A stretch of 64,000 nucleotides of DNA from Providencia rettgeri (GTDB taxonomy: Bacteria > Pseudomonadota > Gammaproteobacteria > Enterobacterales > Enterobacteriaceae). The position numbers and the translations under genes were made by a program. Positions 21,656 to 32,171 of this stretch are shown one piece after another. Position 1 is the stretch's first letter. Each line of letters begins with the position of its first letter. The notes under the pieces are model-generated. The model worked only from the letters and a program-made list of their open reading frames with translations, was not told where the DNA came from and did no database searches. The DNA lies in assembly GCF_001874625.1 (NCBI RefSeq), contig NZ_CP017671.1, forward strand, positions 3,844,001 through 3,908,000, given 5' to 3'.

Positions 21656-22099
21656 TTAAACTAAGCAATATTGAGCTAAATTCTCCCCCCAATCTGCTAA
21701 GCCTTGGGAAACAAACCCTGTGCTTTGATAAAAATAGTGCGCAGTATTATTTTCTGAATGATAACCAACCATCAAAAAGGGAATATTCGCTGTATTTTCC
21801 TGCTGAATATCCGCTATCAACAAAGCCATTGCCTGCTTTGCATAGCCCTTACCTTGATGTTTTTCATCAATCATAAAACGATAAATCCAGTAATTACCAT
21901 CATCGGGGTCAATACCATACATTAACATCCCAATCATCTCATCACGATGGCATATCCCTTTCACGACAAACCCCGTTAGAAATTGCACTTCAGCAATAGA
22001 ATAAAGGTTCGACGCAATAAATGCGGATTGCGCTGGTGAAACCTGTAAATCTGCGCACTCTTCCCAATTTTCAGGGGTTAAAACAACCAATGTTACCAT
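21656..22099 (-). CDS. GNAT-family N-acetyltransferase
   Basis: A stand-alone acetyl-CoA-dependent N-acetyltransferase of 147 residues. The acetyl-CoA pyrophosphate loop is HQGKGYAKQAM near residues 79-89, preceded by a typical beta strand (YWIYRFMIDEK), and the C-terminal strand-helix YHSENNTAHYFYQSTGF is also GNAT-like. The pattern resembles polyamine or small-molecule acetyltransferases of the SpeG/PaiA/BltD type, but the substrate is a guess. The ribosome site is AGGAGA, and a good intrinsic terminator follows. Confidence 0.85.
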   Translation of the reverse strand: MVTLVVLTPENWEECADLQVSPAQSAFIASNLYSIAEVQFLTGFVVKGICHRDEMIGMLMYGIDPDDGNYWIYRFMIDEKHQGKGYAKQAMALLIADIQQENTANIPFLMVGYHSENNTAHYFYQSTGFVSQGLADWGENLAQYCLV

Positions 22100-22233
22100 T
22101 AACTTCTCCTAGTGTTAGAGAAGCAAATACCTCTCTAACTAATGATTATTATACAATTTAACGCTCTAGCTCTTGTGTTTGGCATAATAACCTCCTTAAT
22201 AGTTCTTATTGATGACATTGCTATTTCATTTAA

Positions 22234-23640
22234 CTACTCTTGTGGTGAAACCACCAACTGACCCGCTGAACCTAAATCCGCTTTTTCCAAATTTTGGCTA
22301 TAGAATAAGAATGGAAAATGGTTATACGAAGGTTGCATCATTTGAACTAACAACTCGGTACGACCATCTACCCATACGGTGTCTTTCCAACCATAATCTT
22401 CAGGCGGAGTCGGTTGACCATTGCGGTTCAGCACTTTAAACCTCACACCTTCAATATGAAACGCTTGCGGAACATTTGTTGTAATAACCCAACGTTCCCA
22501 ATTTCCTTGACGGCTTGTCATATCGACTCTATTAGTATCAAGAACCGCATTATTAATACCAAAGCCGTCATTAAGGTGGATTTCACGTTGCATTATACTG
22601 GATGTAACTTGCGTTTTGTCTTCAGCTAATTGCGTTGGTAAGCCATCAGTCACTAACGACATTAAGCCTGTGGCTTTAATCGTCAACACATTAGTAGAGA
22701 TTAGGCTATTTGACGGCTCAAATAACCCTTTTACTCGGTCCATAAATGTTGCAGACTCGCCTGCTGTGATGGTCAACTCTTGAGTTTTCGCCATGTCAAT
22801 CAGCACTTCTCGCCTTTCACCTGGGGCGAGTGGTAATGCTTGAACATTAACAGGCACAGTGAGTAAGCCTTGGTCTGATGCGATCATCGAAAATGGGCGA
22901 CCATCACTAATTTTCATTACATAATGACGTGAATTCGATGCATTTAACAACCGTAAACGCACCCATCCGCGAGAAACTTCGACATACGGGTCCTGAACAC
23001 CATTAACTAATAAGGTATCGCCAAGAAAACCGTCTTCGCTCGCTTTATATTCAGGCACACCAAAGTTATCTAGCCGCTTGTCTTGAATAATAATAGGAAA
23101 ATCATCGACACCATAGTGCTTAGGCAAACGCAAATTTTTAGTCACATCATCTTCTATGATCCACATGCCTAATAACCCATTGTGGACTTGTTCACCCATT
23201 TTTCCTTGGGTATTTGCATGATACCAAAGTGTCGCTGCATTTTGACGAATAGGGATCACGGGGGACCAATCTGCATTTGGTGAAATCAGCCTTGCAGCCC
23301 CACCGATCTGAGTCCCCGGGATTTGTAACCCACTGATGGTCATTGAAACAGCTTCAGGTAATCTATTGCTATAAATTAGCTTTAAATCATCACCATTTTT
23401 GACTCTTATCGTTGGTCCTGGTGAAGAACCATTGATTCCCCAAATATCGGCTGAGTATTTCCCATCAAAAGACCAATGGATTTTTTGTAATGTCAAAAAG
23501 AGTGGCTGACCAGACCGAGATTCTAATAACGGTGGCACAGGTAAAGCTATCGCCCCCTCTGCGCTTACATTCATTGGCACATAGGACATACATAGAGCCA
23601 ACCCTGCCGCTACAAGGGTTTGGCATCGATTGAATGACAT
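22234..23640 (-). CDS. ftsP: Cell-division protein FtsP (SufI), with altered Tat motif
   Basis: Periplasmic protein with a multicopper-oxidase fold but no catalytic copper sites, which stabilises the divisome under stress in E. coli, where it is exported folded by Tat. The start at 23640 (MSFNRCQTLVAAGLALCMSY) has ribosome site GGAG and gives 468 residues (470 in E. coli); the six-codon upstream extension is rejected. The rest of the protein is intact (LPVPPLLESRSGQPLF, GPTIRVKNGDDLKLIYSNRL, FPIIIQDKRLDNFG, GERREVLIDM, AFHIEGVRF). The odd point is the signal peptide: the E. coli SRRQF is NRCQT here, so the second Arg is Cys (codon TGC at 23623-23625). It lies upstream of plsC as in E. coli. 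Confidence 0.94.
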   Translation of the reverse strand: MSFNRCQTLVAAGLALCMSYVPMNVSAEGAIALPVPPLLESRSGQPLFLTLQKIHWSFDGKYSADIWGINGSSPGPTIRVKNGDDLKLIYSNRLPEAVSMTISGLQIPGTQIGGAARLISPNADWSPVIPIRQNAATLWYHANTQGKMGEQVHNGLLGMWIIEDDVTKNLRLPKHYGVDDFPIIIQDKRLDNFGVPEYKASEDGFLGDTLLVNGVQDPYVEVSRGWVRLRLLNASNSRHYVMKISDGRPFSMIASDQGLLTVPVNVQALPLAPGERREVLIDMAKTQELTITAGESATFMDRVKGLFEPSNSLISTNVLTIKATGLMSLVTDGLPTQLAEDKTQVTSSIMQREIHLNDGFGINNAVLDTNRVDMTSRQGNWERWVITTNVPQAFHIEGVRFKVLNRNGQPTPPEDYGWKDTVWVDGRTELLVQMMQPSYNHFPFLFYSQNLEKADLGSAGQLVVSPQE

Positions 23641-23995
23641 AAATTCTCCGCTAAACAAAAATTCCAGCGCATTTTATTATTTAATATTAGAAACTTTCAG
23701 CCAATAATGCGGCTAATTTTGAATTGGCGCTAGTAAAATAACTACTTAGATACAACAATATAGTACCGTAATATTATGTCAGCCATGATATCGCGAAAAA
23801 AGGGGAAATTCTAAAAATATCTTCTAATATATAAAAATATAATTAATAGCTTTACAAGTAGTAGGGTTAATTAATTAAAAAGGAAAAAATTATACGAAAT
23901 GCGATTCAAGTTTGATGAGCAAACTCGGTTTTGGATAATAATGCGGGCAATAATTTTTACTGACCGCATTATTGAATATTAGGCTTAATAACGCA
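23641..23995. other. AT-rich gap between ftsP and plsC
   Basis: No gene is supported in this 355-base stretch. It contains a 10-base perfect inverted repeat, AATAATGCGG (23937-23946) and CCGCATTATT (23964-23973), just after the plsC stop, which may end plsC transcripts although no U tract follows. The rest is AT-rich and probably holds the ftsP promoter. Confidence 0.5.
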
Positions 23996-24733
23996 CTATT
24001 TTTGGGATTGCTTCGCCATTTCAGCGACTTCTAAATCTAACTCTTTTATTTTAGCTTCCATTAAGGAATGGCAGAGTTCTGACAGTTCGCGAACCTGTTC
24101 ACGGCTATACACTGACGTATCGATAGGGTCTAGCATCTCAATGATCACATTGCCGTTATTCCAACGGTTTAGTTTAATCTTGCCTTGCGTACTAGAAACA
24201 CAGACTGGCACGATAGGTACCCCAGCAGCGATAGCAGCATGAAATGCCCCCGTTTTAAAAGGCAATAGACCGCGCCCACGGCTGCGCGTCCCTTCTGGAA
24301 ACATCCACACTGAAATTTTACGTTTTTTTATCTGATCCGCCACTTGAGTAATCGTATTATGTGCTTTAGAACGATTAGCGCGGTCAATTAGAATATTGCC
24401 AGTGATCCAATATAAAAAACCGAAAAATGGAATATAAACTAAACTTTTTTTGCCCACTGTTACCGTTCTTGGCTGCACACCATTTGACATGGTCACCATA
24501 TCGTAATTGTTTTGGTGATTACCAATATAAATGCTTGGGCCATAGCTTTTGGCTTTTTCAGGGACACGGTTGATCACGTTAATCCCAAAAACTACAGATA
24601 ACCGACCAAACATATGGCCAAACGTCATCACATGTTTTGGATTGCGTGGGCTAAATAGACAGTAAATACCGCCCCCGATACAAACAGCAAGCGTGTAGAT
24701 AATAACTATAATCGCTCTAATCAGCGCTAACAT
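23996..24733 (-). CDS. plsC: 1-acyl-sn-glycerol-3-phosphate acyltransferase PlsC
   Basis: Inner-membrane enzyme that acylates lysophosphatidic acid to phosphatidic acid. The start at 24733 (MLALIRAIIVIIYTLAVCIG) matches the E. coli start and has GGGG as ribosome site; an 18-codon upstream extension is rejected. The 245 residues equal the E. coli length. Catalytic motif NHQNNYD (His73, Asp78) and the glycerol-phosphate-binding FPEGTRSRGRG are intact, as is GVPIVPVCVS. It lies downstream of parC on the same strand. Confidence 0.96.
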   Translation of the reverse strand: MLALIRAIIVIIYTLAVCIGGGIYCLFSPRNPKHVMTFGHMFGRLSVVFGINVINRVPEKAKSYGPSIYIGNHQNNYDMVTMSNGVQPRTVTVGKKSLVYIPFFGFLYWITGNILIDRANRSKAHNTITQVADQIKKRKISVWMFPEGTRSRGRGLLPFKTGAFHAAIAAGVPIVPVCVSSTQGKIKLNRWNNGNVIIEMLDPIDTSVYSREQVRELSELCHSLMEAKIKELDLEVAEMAKQSQK

Positions 24734-24846
24734 ACTAACCCCAAATTCAACGGGGCCATACAGCCCCAATCTATTAATATCACCCACTTATTCACCAATC
24801 AAATCTGACTGAGCAGTGAATAAATAGGAATTTATTACTTAACTAA

Positions 24847-27102
24847 TTATTCAGCACCTAAAGGCTCAATATCAATACGTTCAATATTGTGCATTCCTCG
24901 CGGCAAGGAGGTCCCTTTGCGGCCGCGCTCTGAACGATATTTTTGCAGATCTTCAGCTTTAAATTTCAATTTTCGCTTACCAAAATGCAAAGTCATTGAT
25001 GCACCTGTAGGTAAAATCATAAGCCAAGTCAACAAATCATCACCACTTGCAGCTTGAGCGCCAGCTATGTTGATAATTTTATTCCCTTTACCTTTCGACA
25101 GCTGTGGTAAATCTGAAACAGGGAATATTAACATACGCCCTGCTTTGGTTATTGCCAACAGCAAATCTTCTTGTTCATTATGTAGCTCAATGGGGGCTAA
25201 CACTTTTGCGTTATCTGGTAACGAAATTAAAGCCTTACCTGCTTTGTTTTTGGTTACTAGGTCATTGAAAGTACAAATAAAGCCGTAACCAGCATCAGAC
25301 GCCATCAAATATTTTTGCTCTTCAGGTGCCATTAACACATGTTCAATGGTTGCACCTGGTGGCAATGACAGTTTCCCTGTTAATGGCTCGCCTTGACTAC
25401 GCGCTGATGGTAGTTCAAGCGGGTCAACAGAATAACTACGCCCTGTTGAATCAAGGAATACTGCGGCTTGGTTCGATTTGCCTCGAGCTGCGCCTTTAAA
25501 ACCATCGCCAGCTTTGTAATTGAGGTTCGTCGGCTCTATATCATGGCCCTTAGCACTACGTACCCAGCCCATATCAGAAAGCACAACGGTAATAGGCTCT
25601 GAAGGGAGAATTTCATGCTCACTCATGGCCTTAGCTTCTTCACGCTCATGTAATGGTGAGCGGCGATCATCGCCATAAGCTTTAGCATCAGCCTGAATTT
25701 CTTTTTTAATTAAGGTATTTAATTTACGCTCTGACCCTAAGATACCTTGTAACTCATCACGTTCTTTTGCTAATTCATCTTGTTCACCACGGATCTTCAT
25801 TTCTTCAAGCTTCGCTAAATGACGTAGTTTTAACTCTAAAATAGCTTCTGCTTGTGTATCCGTAATATTAAAGCGAGACATTAGGACAGCCTTTGGCTCG
25901 TCCTCTGTACGAATAATTTCAATAACTTCATCAATGTTAAGGTAAGCGATTAATAAACCATCTAAAATATGTAAACGCCTTAACACTTTGTCTAAACGGT
26001 GATTTAATCGATTACGAACTGTTTGGCGACGATAAGTAATCCACTCAGTTAAAATTTCAACTAACCCTTTAACTGAAGGACGATTGTCCAAGCCAATCAT
26101 ATTCAGGTTAACACGATAACTTCTTTCTAAGTCGGTAGTCGCAAATAAATGCGTCATCACTTGGTCAATATCAACACGATTACTACGCGGAACAATAACC
26201 AAACGAGTTGGGTTTTCGTGGTCAGATTCATCACGTAAATCTTCAACCATGGGTAGCTTTTTCGCGCGCATTTGGCTAGCAATTTGCTCTAATACTTTCG
26301 CGCCAGAAACTTGATGAGGCAACGCTGTTATCACTGCATTGCCGTCTTCTTTTTCCCACACAGCACGCATACGAACAGAACCACGGCCGTTTTGGTAAAT
26401 TTTACGGATATCACTTTGTGAAGAAATAATTTCAGCTTCGGTCGGGTAATCAGGACCAGGAACAAACGCCATGATATCGTCAAGACCCAGTGTTGGTTTC
26501 TCCAACAATGCCACTAGCGCATTTGCCACTTCTCGGGCGTTATGAGGCGGAATATCTGTCGCCATCCCCACTGCAATGCCCGTTGTGCCATTTAATAAAA
26601 TATTTGGCAGACGCGCCGGTAACATTTTAGGTTCGTTTAACGTACCATCAAAGTTAGGTACCCAATCAACCGTGCCATGAGCTAACTCGCTCAGCAAAAC
26701 TTCCGCATACTTTGATAAGCGCGATTCGGTATAACGCATTGCTGCAAACGATTTAGGGTCATCCGGTGCTCCCCAGTTCCCTTGCCCGTCCACTAGTGGG
26801 TAACGGTAAGAAAACGGTTGAGCCATTAATACCATCGCTTCATAACACGCTCTGTCACCATGTGGATGGTATTTACCTAGTACGTCACCGACAGTTCTTG
26901 CTGATTTCTTATATTTTGCTGTGTTGCTCAAACCAAGTTCTGACATGGCATACACAATGCGGCGCTGAACAGGTTTAAGCCCATCGCCAATAAAAGGTAA
27001 TGCCCTATCCATGATGACGTACATCGAATAGTTTAGATAGGCATTTTCAGTAAAGGCATGAAGCGGTAGGCGCTCCACACCATCATGAGTAATTTCACTC
27101 AT
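24847..27102 (-). CDS. parC: Topoisomerase IV subunit A ParC, with Arg at the quinolone site
   Basis: DNA-cleaving subunit of topoisomerase IV, which unlinks daughter chromosomes. The 751 residues match E. coli (752). The catalytic tyrosine sits in [15 protein letters not shown], and the C-terminal beta-pinwheel includes the [12 protein letters not shown] and [13 protein letters not shown] segments. Residues 79-90 read [13 protein letters not shown]. coli has Ser80 where this protein has Arg84 (codon AGA, 26851-26853). The nearby Glu equivalent to E. coli Glu84 is unchanged. Substitution of this Ser is a well-known fluoroquinolone-resistance change. The ribosome site is AAGGAA. parE lies just upstream on the same strand, with 39 bases between. 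Confidence 0.97.
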   Translation of the reverse strand: MSEITHDGVERLPLHAFTENAYLNYSMYVIMDRALPFIGDGLKPVQRRIVYAMSELGLSNTAKYKKSARTVGDVLGKYHPHGDRACYEAMVLMAQPFSYRYPLVDGQGNWGAPDDPKSFAAMRYTESRLSKYAEVLLSELAHGTVDWVPNFDGTLNEPKMLPARLPNILLNGTTGIAVGMATDIPPHNAREVANALVALLEKPTLGLDDIMAFVPGPDYPTEAEIISSQSDIRKIYQNGRGSVRMRAVWEKEDGNAVITALPHQVSGAKVLEQIASQMRAKKLPMVEDLRDESDHENPTRLVIVPRSNRVDIDQVMTHLFATTDLERSYRVNLNMIGLDNRPSVKGLVEILTEWITYRRQTVRNRLNHRLDKVLRRLHILDGLLIAYLNIDEVIEIIRTEDEPKAVLMSRFNITDTQAEAILELKLRHLAKLEEMKIRGEQDELAKERDELQGILGSERKLNTLIKKEIQADAKAYGDDRRSPLHEREEAKAMSEHEILPSEPITVVLSDMGWVRSAKGHDIEPTNLNYKAGDGFKGAARGKSNQAAVFLDSTGRSYSVDPLELPSARSQGEPLTGKLSLPPGATIEHVLMAPEEQKYLMASDAGYGFICTFNDLVTKNKAGKALISLPDNAKVLAPIELHNEQEDLLLAITKAGRMLIFPVSDLPQLSKGKGNKIINIAGAQAASGDDLLTWLMILPTGASMTLHFGKRKLKFKAEDLQKYRSERGRKGTSLPRGMHNIERIDIEPLGAE

Positions 27103-27141
27103 TTAATTAATTCCTTACGCTTTCTCATCGCAATTCGGATG

Positions 27142-29076
<1,935 letters not shown>

Positions 29077-29125
29077 TCAATCAGTGAGTTACTGTTGATA
29101 ATAACAGTGTTCATGTGTTTTGACA

Positions 29126-29707
29126 CTATTTCTCTGCCAATTGTAAAAAATGAACAATTTGAGGAAAGTATGCTTCAAAACCAACAAATGCATGATTACC
29201 GTCAGGTTCTACAGTCTGTTTACACTTAGAAAGATAGGTAACAGCTTCACGATAATCAAGTACCTCATCCCCCATTTGCTGTAGTAACCAAATAAGATGA
29301 GGAGATGTTAACTTTTCAATGTATAAGGATTTTAGCTCATGAATATGTTTGTTTTCCAACACATATTTTTCGTAAGTATAGGGGTTTGTATTCTCCCCTA
29401 AATAGTCTTGTAGTAAGTCAAAGGGTCTTACAGCAGGGTTGACCACCACTGCAGGAAGTTGATAACGCTCACTGAGCCAAAGAGAAAAATACCCTCCAAG
29501 GGAGGAACCTACTAGGCCAATCTTCCCCTGTTTATGTTGTAAGACAATATCTTCTAACATGGCTTGAGCTTGCCGAGGAAAATTCGGTAATTGCGGCACA
29601 ACCATATTGATATGTGGGTAGTTTGCATCAACCCATTTCTTTAAGCTATTTGCTTTAGCTGATAAAGGTGAGCTATTAAAACCGTGAATATAAAGTAAAG
29701 TAGACAT
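29126..29707 (-). CDS. yqiA: YqiA-type esterase (alpha/beta hydrolase)
   Basis: Small alpha/beta hydrolase with esterase activity on short acyl esters in E. coli; the natural substrate is unknown. The 193 residues equal the E. coli length. The opening LLYIHGFNSSPLSAKA gives the oxyanion region, the nucleophile is in GLVGSSLGGYFSLWL (GXSXG type), and the later D and H are in QQMGDEVLDYREA and DGNHAFVGFE. It lies seven bases after cpdA, both in the E. coli cpdA-yqiA-parE order. Confidence 0.94.
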   Translation of the reverse strand: MSTLLYIHGFNSSPLSAKANSLKKWVDANYPHINMVVPQLPNFPRQAQAMLEDIVLQHKQGKIGLVGSSLGGYFSLWLSERYQLPAVVVNPAVRPFDLLQDYLGENTNPYTYEKYVLENKHIHELKSLYIEKLTSPHLIWLLQQMGDEVLDYREAVTYLSKCKQTVEPDGNHAFVGFEAYFPQIVHFLQLAEK

Positions 29708-29714
29708 AAGGTGA

Positions 29715-30554
29715 TTAATAACCGTCGGAGTCTAAATCAGGGCTGAATTCTCTCGTCTCTAAACGATGCACACTCGTTTTGATATGCCTATGCCCTTGTT
29801 CATCCACACTGAGTTCCAAATAGCGCCAACCGGGTGCTACGGTATCTAGCGCAAAGTTAGTACAATGTGGTTTGAATTGCACGCAAGTTGAAGGCGTGGC
29901 TAACAAACGTATTCCATGCCAAAGCACATCCATTTCTTGATGAATATGCCCACACAGCATGGTTTTAACATTTGGATAGCTTTTTAGGTAATCCGCTAAT
30001 ATGTGCGAATTTCTTAAGCTGTGTTGATCTAGCCATGTACAGCCCGAAGGCAATGGATGATGGTGTAGCATTACTAACGTTGTACGGTCAGGTTGCGCAT
30101 CTAAGCTCTGCTTCATCCATTCTAATTGTTGCTCAGAAAGTTCACCATGGGGGACGTCTTGCAATTGGCTATCTAACATTAGAATTTGCCATTCATCGCC
30201 AATTAAAATTTGTTTAGCGCTTGAGATACCAGCCACCCTAAGGGTTTCAACCATGGCTGGCGGATAATCATGGTTTCCAGGAAGCCAAACACAAGGCGCA
30301 GGAATACGCTCAATACCATCTGCAAAATGTTGATAAGCTTGTGGCGATTGGTCTTGAACCAGATCCCCTGTCGCAACAATCAAATCAATTGGGAGATTTT
30401 CTTTTGCAATAGCGCCAAGCACTGCTTGATAGCTATCATAAGTATTTACACCTAAAAGGGTGTTCTCAGTGTTAGCAAAAAGATGCGTATCCGTAACTTG
30501 TAAAATTCTCACGATCTTCGAGTTCTTTGCAGTCACTTCAAGCTGGCTGTCCAA
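29715..30554 (-). CDS. cpdA: 3',5'-cyclic-AMP phosphodiesterase CpdA
   Basis: Hydrolyses cAMP to AMP and so lowers CRP signalling. Metallophosphoesterase motifs are all present: QVTDTHLF, ATGDLVQDQ, LPGNHDYP, LHHHPLPSG and CGHIHQEMD. The 279 residues match E. coli (275). In E. coli yqiB stands between cpdA and nudF; here the space upstream of cpdA (30555-31227) holds only a repeat array. Confidence 0.96.
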   Translation of the reverse strand: MDSQLEVTAKNSKIVRILQVTDTHLFANTENTLLGVNTYDSYQAVLGAIAKENLPIDLIVATGDLVQDQSPQAYQHFADGIERIPAPCVWLPGNHDYPPAMVETLRVAGISSAKQILIGDEWQILMLDSQLQDVPHGELSEQQLEWMKQSLDAQPDRTTLVMLHHHPLPSGCTWLDQHSLRNSHILADYLKSYPNVKTMLCGHIHQEMDVLWHGIRLLATPSTCVQFKPHCTNFALDTVAPGWRYLELSVDEQGHRHIKTSVHRLETREFSPDLDSDGY

Positions 30555-30700
30555 AAGTATTCCTTATCCGTAAATATTATTTATGCCTAATTAATTATAT
30601 TCATTACAACTATACACAAACTCAACACACTGCCGCTTGCTGTAAAATACACCGTAATTATTCTAAAGGGTAATTTGCCAACGCGCCAACTTAGCGCTGT

Positions 30701-31175
30701 ATTACTTTAAATAATTCGAGTGGCAAGCTGAGCTACCCCAAGGAGCATACATCAGTATGTGACTTGGGTAGCGAAGCGCGGCCAACACACTTGCAGCTTG
30801 TTGTACTCCTTGCTTTAGTGCGCCTTGCCTCGCTGCAATCACCTTAAAGCATAATTTTTAACTTACTCGAATTACTCTAAATAATTCGAGTTGCAAGAAG
30901 GCGGCAAGCTGAGCTATCCCAAGGAGCATACACCAGTATGTGACTTGGGTAGCGAAGCGCGGCCAACACACTTGCAGCTTGTTGTACTCCTTGCTTTAGT
31001 GCGCCTTGCCTCGCTGCAATCACCTTAAAGCATAATTTTTAACTTACTCGAATTACTCTAAATAATTCGAGTTGCAAGAAGGCGGCAAGCTGAGCTATCC
31101 CAAGGAGCATACACCAGTATGTGACTTGGGTGGCGAAGCGCGGCCAACACACTTGCAGCTTGAAGTATGACGAGT
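30701..31175. repeat. Tandem array of a 181-base palindromic repeat (three copies)
   Basis: Copies start near 30701, 30871 and 31052. Copy 1 lacks 11 bases (the TTGCAAGAAGGCGGCAAG part is shortened), and the period between copies 2 and 3 is 181. Copies 1 and 2 continue into a tail with TGTACTCCTTGCTTTAGTGC and CCTTAAAGCATAATTTTTAA; copy 3 ends with the canonical TTGCAGCTTGAAGTATGACG and AGTAA. Each has an outer stem CCCAAG/CTTGGG and an inner stem CATAC/GTATG (copy 2: 30918-30923, 30927-30931, 30936-30940, 30944-30949). The remaining parts of 30555-31227 show no gene. Confidence 0.92.
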
Positions 31176-31227
31176 AATTAGTTAAATATCTGCTAATTAG
31201 CACACACTTCACTAGATTAATTGTTAT

Positions 31228-31866
31228 TTAAAACTGTTTCATCCATTTTCCACGAAGCTTGTGATAATTAAGCTGCAACCATTGAATGGCGATTACTGTC
31301 GCCGCATTATCAATAACCCCGTTTTCCACCCACTGATAAGCTTGTTCTCGGCTTACTACATGCACTTGAATATCTTCATTTTCTGATGCTAGCCCATGGA
31401 CACCTTTTGCTTGGCGGCTATCTACCTCGCCAATAAATACATACATACGCTCAGTTGTACCGCCTGGGCTAGAAAGGTAGCTTAGCGCTTTTTCGGCGCG
31501 GCCAATCACTAACCCTGCCTCTTCCATGGCTTCTCGACGAATAACATCTTCGGGTGATTCGTTTTCCTCAATCATCCCTGCGACAGCCTCAAGTAACCAA
31601 GGTGTTGCGCTGGTTTCTATGGCAGGGAAACGAATTTGTTCAATTAAAACGATATTATCCGTTTGTGGATCATAAGGTAAAACAACCCCTGCATGGCCAC
31701 GCTCAAATACTTCGCGACGGATTTCATTGCTCCACGAGCCAGCAAAAAGACGATGACGAAATCGGTACTCAATCATTTGAAAAAAACCATTAAATAATTT
31801 ACGCTTGGATATAATTTCGACATCATTTTTGCCATATTTAATTGGCTGTTTTATTTTATTTGTCAT
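31228..31866 (-). CDS. nudF: ADP-ribose pyrophosphatase NudF (AdpP)
   Basis: Nudix hydrolase cleaving ADP-ribose to AMP and ribose 5-phosphate, which limits free ADP-ribose. The start at 31866 (MTNKIKQPIKYGKNDVEII) has GGGA upstream; a TTG four codons earlier is rejected. The 212 residues match E. coli (209). The Nudix box reads GMIEENESPEDVIRREAMEE then AGL, and the family LSSPGGTTERMYVFIGEVD follows. It is divergent from tolC, as in E. coli. Confidence 0.95.
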   Translation of the reverse strand: MTNKIKQPIKYGKNDVEIISKRKLFNGFFQMIEYRFRHRLFAGSWSNEIRREVFERGHAGVVLPYDPQTDNIVLIEQIRFPAIETSATPWLLEAVAGMIEENESPEDVIRREAMEEAGLVIGRAEKALSYLSSPGGTTERMYVFIGEVDSRQAKGVHGLASENEDIQVHVVSREQAYQWVENGVIDNAATVIAIQWLQLNYHKLRGKWMKQF

Positions 31867-31977
31867 TGCATTTCCCAAAACTATTAATTTCCATATTAAG
31901 GAAATAATTGTGGATTAAAACTGTTTTTAAGGCTTTTTAACCTCAGATGAGGTAATGTTTAATGAAATTAAGACAAA

Positions 31978-32023
31978 ATGGCACAAAAGGCTACCGTTAA
32001 CACAAGTGATACTCTGTTACAAT
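31978..32023 (+). promoter_or_regulatory. Candidate tolC promoter with mar/sox/rob box
   Basis: ATGGCACAAAAGGCTAC at 31978-31994 follows the marbox pattern AYnGCAC-nn-W-nn-RYY for its first two thirds. It stands just upstream of, and partly over, the expected -35 position of a TACAAT -10 at 32018-32023. E. coli tolC is known to respond to MarA, SoxS and Rob from such a site. The match is by eye. The rest of the 305-base gap 31867-32171 shows no gene. Confidence 0.4.
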
Positions 32024-32171
32024 GTGCGCCATTATTCAAATCGAAGAGCAACAATAGGGTCTGTTTTATTGGCTCTCTAAAACGCATAATTTGATACCTA
32101 CGACTCATTTAGGCATGGTACGTTTTAGACCGCAGACTCAACTTAATTTGCTGTTTAATCAAGGAATCAAA

